The notes under the pieces were generated by a model. The model did not search any database, was not told where the DNA came from, and saw only the letters and a list, made by a program, of their open reading frames with translations. Below, in pieces: positions 61,320 through 64,000 of a stretch of DNA of 64,000 bases (position 1 is the stretch's first letter; each line of letters begins with the position of its first letter). The DNA lies in NCBI GenBank assembly GCA_037189845.1, contig JBBCIS010000009.1:1-64000 (forward strand), in the 5' to 3' direction. This DNA is from JAMLHH01 sp037189845 (GTDB lineage Bacteria; Bacteroidota; Bacteroidia; Chitinophagales; JADIYW01). Position numbers and translations under genes: made by a program.

Positions 61320-61610
61320 ATGAAGAACGAAATTGTATTATACAGTGCTGATAAACTTGCCGAACACATTGAGGTAAGGATTGATGAAGACACAGTTTGG
61401 CTTACCCAACAACAAATGGCAGCACTTTTTGGACAGACAAAACAAAATATCAGCTTACACATCAATAACTGTTTCCGGGAGAATGAGTTAGAACAAAATT
61501 CAGTTGTCAAGGAATCCTTGACAACTGCCAAAGATGGTAAAAAATACAACACAAAATACTACAATCGCACTACTAAGTATGTCTTTAACTTCGTCGAATC
61601 TCCTTTTTGA
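61320..61610 (+). pseudogene. RhuM family gene, truncated
   Basis: 96 residues. The start MKNEIVLYSADKLAEHIEVR, IDEDTVWLTQQQMAALFGQT and KQNISLHINN is the RhuM N-terminus, a DNA-binding-like domain found on pathogenicity and defence islands. After KDGKKYNTKYYN the family normally continues for about 200 residues (VISVGYRV type); here it diverges to RTTKYVFNFVESPF and stops, so the gene is cut by a deletion or frameshift. RhuM genes often accompany type I restriction loci, none of which is intact here. Confidence 0.75.
61507..61524. repeat. Near-palindromic repeat, copy 2
   Basis: TCAAGGAATCCTTGACAA; in context TTGTCAAG GAATC CTTGACAA is an 8-bp inverted repeat. Lies inside the RhuM fragment. 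Confidence 0.45.
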
Positions 61611-61742
61611 CTCTGTAGAACCTTTGGTTTCCAAAAGGATTTCTTTTGCAAATTTATGACACAACCAATATTTCAATACCTCCTATCCTGTCATGAATAT
61701 CATACAGCCTTCACACATCCAAATGTCTGAACCAAAGAAGTC

Positions 61743-63836
61743 CTAATGCTTCACAAAAGATTTCTGATAGATACTACCAGTATGATACCGACCAACTAAA
61801 AAGTACATGCCCGACGGAAGATGCCCAATCTCAAATTCCATCATATTTGAAAGGGACGGAATATTTTTCACAGGAAGATTTCTACCTGTCACATCTATAA
61901 TGCTAAAAGATTTGAACTTGGTCAACAAGTCTCCTTTCAGGAACAGACTGGTACGTGCAGGATTAGGATAAAGGGATAATTGATTCCATTTATTCTGATA
62001 AATGCCTGTTGCAATACCTGAACATTCTACGGACGAATCCGAAGGTAAAACTGAAAAATCTATTGAAATATTCCCCTGCGTAACACCTCTGAAATACCAG
62101 TTGTAATCCATATACGATGGGTCAAAAAAGTTATTGATAACTGTGTCCGGAAGATAGTCATACAGATAATTGCAAGTGTAAATTCCGAAATCTTCTGCAT
62201 TCGCGACAGATATTTCCAGCTCGTGAGTATTTGCTCCTGCTATCTCCTGCCCATCTTTATACCACTGGAAATAACCTCCCGGAGCAGGTTGTACAATTTC
62301 AGTTGCAAGCGTTACTGTATTTCCTATGCATTCAGAAAATTGTTGTATACCTGCCTGAATTTCAGCAAATTCTATTCTCGCATAAACCGGTTCATGATCT
62401 CCCATGTCAAAGATCCCAAAGCTGGCATCCGGTTCATTGAGTCGTGCCTGCATGGACCTGTTTGTCAAAAGATACGGTACTTTATGATTGGCAGATACAA
62501 AGACATAGTCCAGATGCTGTCTGCTGTGGGGATTGCAACAATACATGTGGTTGAGTCCGGATGAAGTTCCTGTATGTGTCCAGTCATTCAAAAATGACAG
62601 ATAGGTCGGTTCCAGTGCATTGATGGTATCCAGCAGGATAGTATAATCATCAGAGCCATTTTTATACCTGTTCATATCTACATTGAAATCTCCAGCCATG
62701 ATGACAACTTCATCGTTCGGAATATTTTTAGAAGCAATGAACTGTCCCATGATATACAGATCACAAGGCTGCAGGCTTGTATGTGTACCAAATACGTGCA
62801 GCATCTGACCTTTTTTGTTGATTTTGGCATACTTCACTCCTTTGTTGGCAAACATGGAAAAGAAATCATCCGGCACACAGCCATTTTCACTATATGAAAC
62901 CTGATCTTCTTCCAGAATCGGATATTTGCTGACAATACGCACACCACCCTCCTTTCCTATTCCGGGGACAAGCACTTTGTTATGAGCTCCTGTATGATAC
63001 GGATACCACGGACTCAGACTGTCCAGTATCTGGGCTGTTTTTTTAGGTTCAAAGAATTCCTGGAAAACAATGATATCCACGTTTTTAGGCATGGCTTTAT
63101 GTAATACTTCTGATCTTTCATGTTCATCCTGGTCTGAAATATCCAGCGGCATCAAGATTCCCGGATTGTAGGTCACTACGTGCAATACATTCGGATTGGA
63201 TGTATCTGCAATCGGTGGATCATATCTGTAAATAGTGTCCACTACATTGGACATGGAAAAGATAATATTGTCTGTTTTATCAGCTTTTTCATCAAAAACG
63301 CCAAAAACCAGCTTATAAGCCTGATCCTGATAAACGATTTCTCTGGAAGCTACCTGTGCCCGAACACCTTTATCATCCTGCAATAAATTTCCCGGAACTG
63401 TCAATTCCAATGTACCGTCAGGATATTCGATATTGTAATAGATCCGGGTAAACAATCCGGATTTATCTTCTCCCGAAGTAAGAATTGTAAATAGTAAATC
63501 TCCTCCCGTTCGAATTTCCAACCGGGCAGAAAAATTATTTTCTCCGAAAAATCTTCTTCTGTCAAATTTTAACGATGCGTTGCTTTCATTGTGGTCCTTT
63601 TCTTCGACTCCTACAATGTCACCTATCGCAATCGTAGAGCTGTGATCATGTGTAATTTCATAAGGAAGAAAATCTGTTTTCATAGTTTGCACAATAGATG
63701 CTTTTCCTGAAACAGCAATATTTACTGAAACCGGCAACCTGGATTGATTGGCAAAAAACACATGAGAGTAATCATCCTGTGCAAATGACACCAAAACAGT
63801 ATTAAACAGAACAAACAATAGTAAAATTTTCTTCAT
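61743..63836 (-). CDS. Secreted sphingomyelinase-like phosphodiesterase with Ig-like and T9SS domains
   Basis: 697 residues from ATG 63836 (an earlier Met adds 14 residues before the signal peptide). Signal peptide to VSFAQ; a beta-sandwich (about 20-190); EEP phosphodiesterase domain (about 210-485) with IIVFQEFFE, NKGVKYAKINKKGQMLHVFG, GTHT, MAGDFNVDM and DMGDHEPVYA, a pattern close to bacterial neutral sphingomyelinases (sphingomyelinase C). Then an Ig-like domain (NTVTLATEIVQPAPGGYFQW) and a T9SS sorting tail (LYPNPARTSLFLKGD to KSFVKH). Exported by type IX secretion. Sphingolipid or another phosphodiester is the likely substrate. Confidence 0.85.
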   Translation of the reverse strand: MKKILLLFVLFNTVLVSFAQDDYSHVFFANQSRLPVSVNIAVSGKASIVQTMKTDFLPYEITHDHSSTIAIGDIVGVEEKDHNESNASLKFDRRRFFGENNFSARLEIRTGGDLLFTILTSGEDKSGLFTRIYYNIEYPDGTLELTVPGNLLQDDKGVRAQVASREIVYQDQAYKLVFGVFDEKADKTDNIIFSMSNVVDTIYRYDPPIADTSNPNVLHVVTYNPGILMPLDISDQDEHERSEVLHKAMPKNVDIIVFQEFFEPKKTAQILDSLSPWYPYHTGAHNKVLVPGIGKEGGVRIVSKYPILEEDQVSYSENGCVPDDFFSMFANKGVKYAKINKKGQMLHVFGTHTSLQPCDLYIMGQFIASKNIPNDEVVIMAGDFNVDMNRYKNGSDDYTILLDTINALEPTYLSFLNDWTHTGTSSGLNHMYCCNPHSRQHLDYVFVSANHKVPYLLTNRSMQARLNEPDASFGIFDMGDHEPVYARIEFAEIQAGIQQFSECIGNTVTLATEIVQPAPGGYFQWYKDGQEIAGANTHELEISVANAEDFGIYTCNYLYDYLPDTVINNFFDPSYMDYNWYFRGVTQGNISIDFSVLPSDSSVECSGIATGIYQNKWNQLSLYPNPARTSLFLKGDLLTKFKSFSIIDVTGRNLPVKNIPSLSNMMEFEIGHLPSGMYFLVGRYHTGSIYQKSFVKH

Positions 63837-64000
63837 ATGTGAATATATAGAGAATTTTCTGAACTGAATATGTAGCAAGTTTTGACATTTATCATTTAAT
63901 TGAAGAACAAATACTCATTTACTCAGCGCAACTCTATTGTTTAATAAAATTTTATAAACATTAAACAATAAAATGTTTTTACATTTGACTCACTAACAGA

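Noticed and set aside
61007..61552. Long minus-strand frame across the RhuM region
   Set aside because: Composition is low-complexity Cys/Phe/Ser-rich, the mirror of recognisable RhuM and coiled-coil coding on the plus strand.

Overview
The window is chromosomal DNA of a Bacteroidota bacterium. Evidence: many lipoproteins with an SCKKD-type lipobox; C-terminal type IX secretion (T9SS) sorting domains on four secreted proteins; a fused SecDF; the L28-L33-DUF4295-ftsY-rimO cluster; a TonB receptor with an N-terminal carboxypeptidase-regulatory domain; repeated Bacteroidota-type promoters (TAnnTTTG at -7, sometimes with TTTG about 20 nt upstream); no Shine-Dalgarno signals. The DNA is AT-rich. 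No rRNA, CRISPR array or complete insertion sequence was seen. Genus cannot be assigned from sequence alone.

Layout. 1-7.5 kb: remnant of a GxxExxY gene, an overlapping beta-helix lipoprotein-comF-radA operon, tatC, a metallo-beta-lactamase hydrolase and a Tat-exported GMC oxidoreductase, with two copies of a structured intergenic element. 7.6-14.2 kb: VapBC-like module, lpd, a phosphodiesterase lipoprotein, a double-FKBP isomerase, and a DUF47-Pit phosphate transport-thioesterase operon. 14.2-24.4 kb: an orphan coiled-coil secreted protein in gene-poor DNA, secDF, then guaA followed by a periplasmic-binding-fold lipoprotein and a T9SS-sorted beta-propeller. 24.4-31 kb: thioesterase, a likely polysaccharide-degradation cluster (T9SS protein, propeller, GH105), tRNA-Thr, CWC protein, porin. 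31.5-43.5 kb: gltBD, a ZIP transporter, a class IV aminotransferase, paired paralogous lipoproteins, rimO, ftsY and ribosomal proteins. 43.5-49.8 kb: tRNA-Arg and a four-gene iron/siderophore-type operon (TonB receptor, DUF4374, PepSY, DUF4198) with a candidate operator in its promoter. 50-56.4 kb: broken toxin-antitoxin pair, floA-nfeD, rlmH, rhomboid protease, thyA-folA-rlmI.

56.4-61.7 kb is a variable island. Its most interesting content is a compact three-gene module: a GHKL ATPase with an N-terminal STAS-like region, a DUF4325 STAS-like protein and a PIN nuclease. It is bracketed by a duplicated piece of the rlmI 3' end, which suggests acquisition as a unit. Its architecture suggests a partner-switch (anti-sigma/anti-anti-sigma type) sensor coupled to an RNase toxin, plausibly a stress or defence system. 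The rest of the island is decaying: a frameshifted ParE-type TA pair, an XRE regulator, a possibly eroded lipoprotein, a coiled-coil protein with a broken tail and a truncated RhuM gene. The window ends with a T9SS-exported sphingomyelinase-like phosphodiesterase.

Long housekeeping genes are intact throughout. The clear single-base homopolymer frameshifts fall in accessory toxin-antitoxin genes, which argues for real decay or switching rather than general sequencing error.
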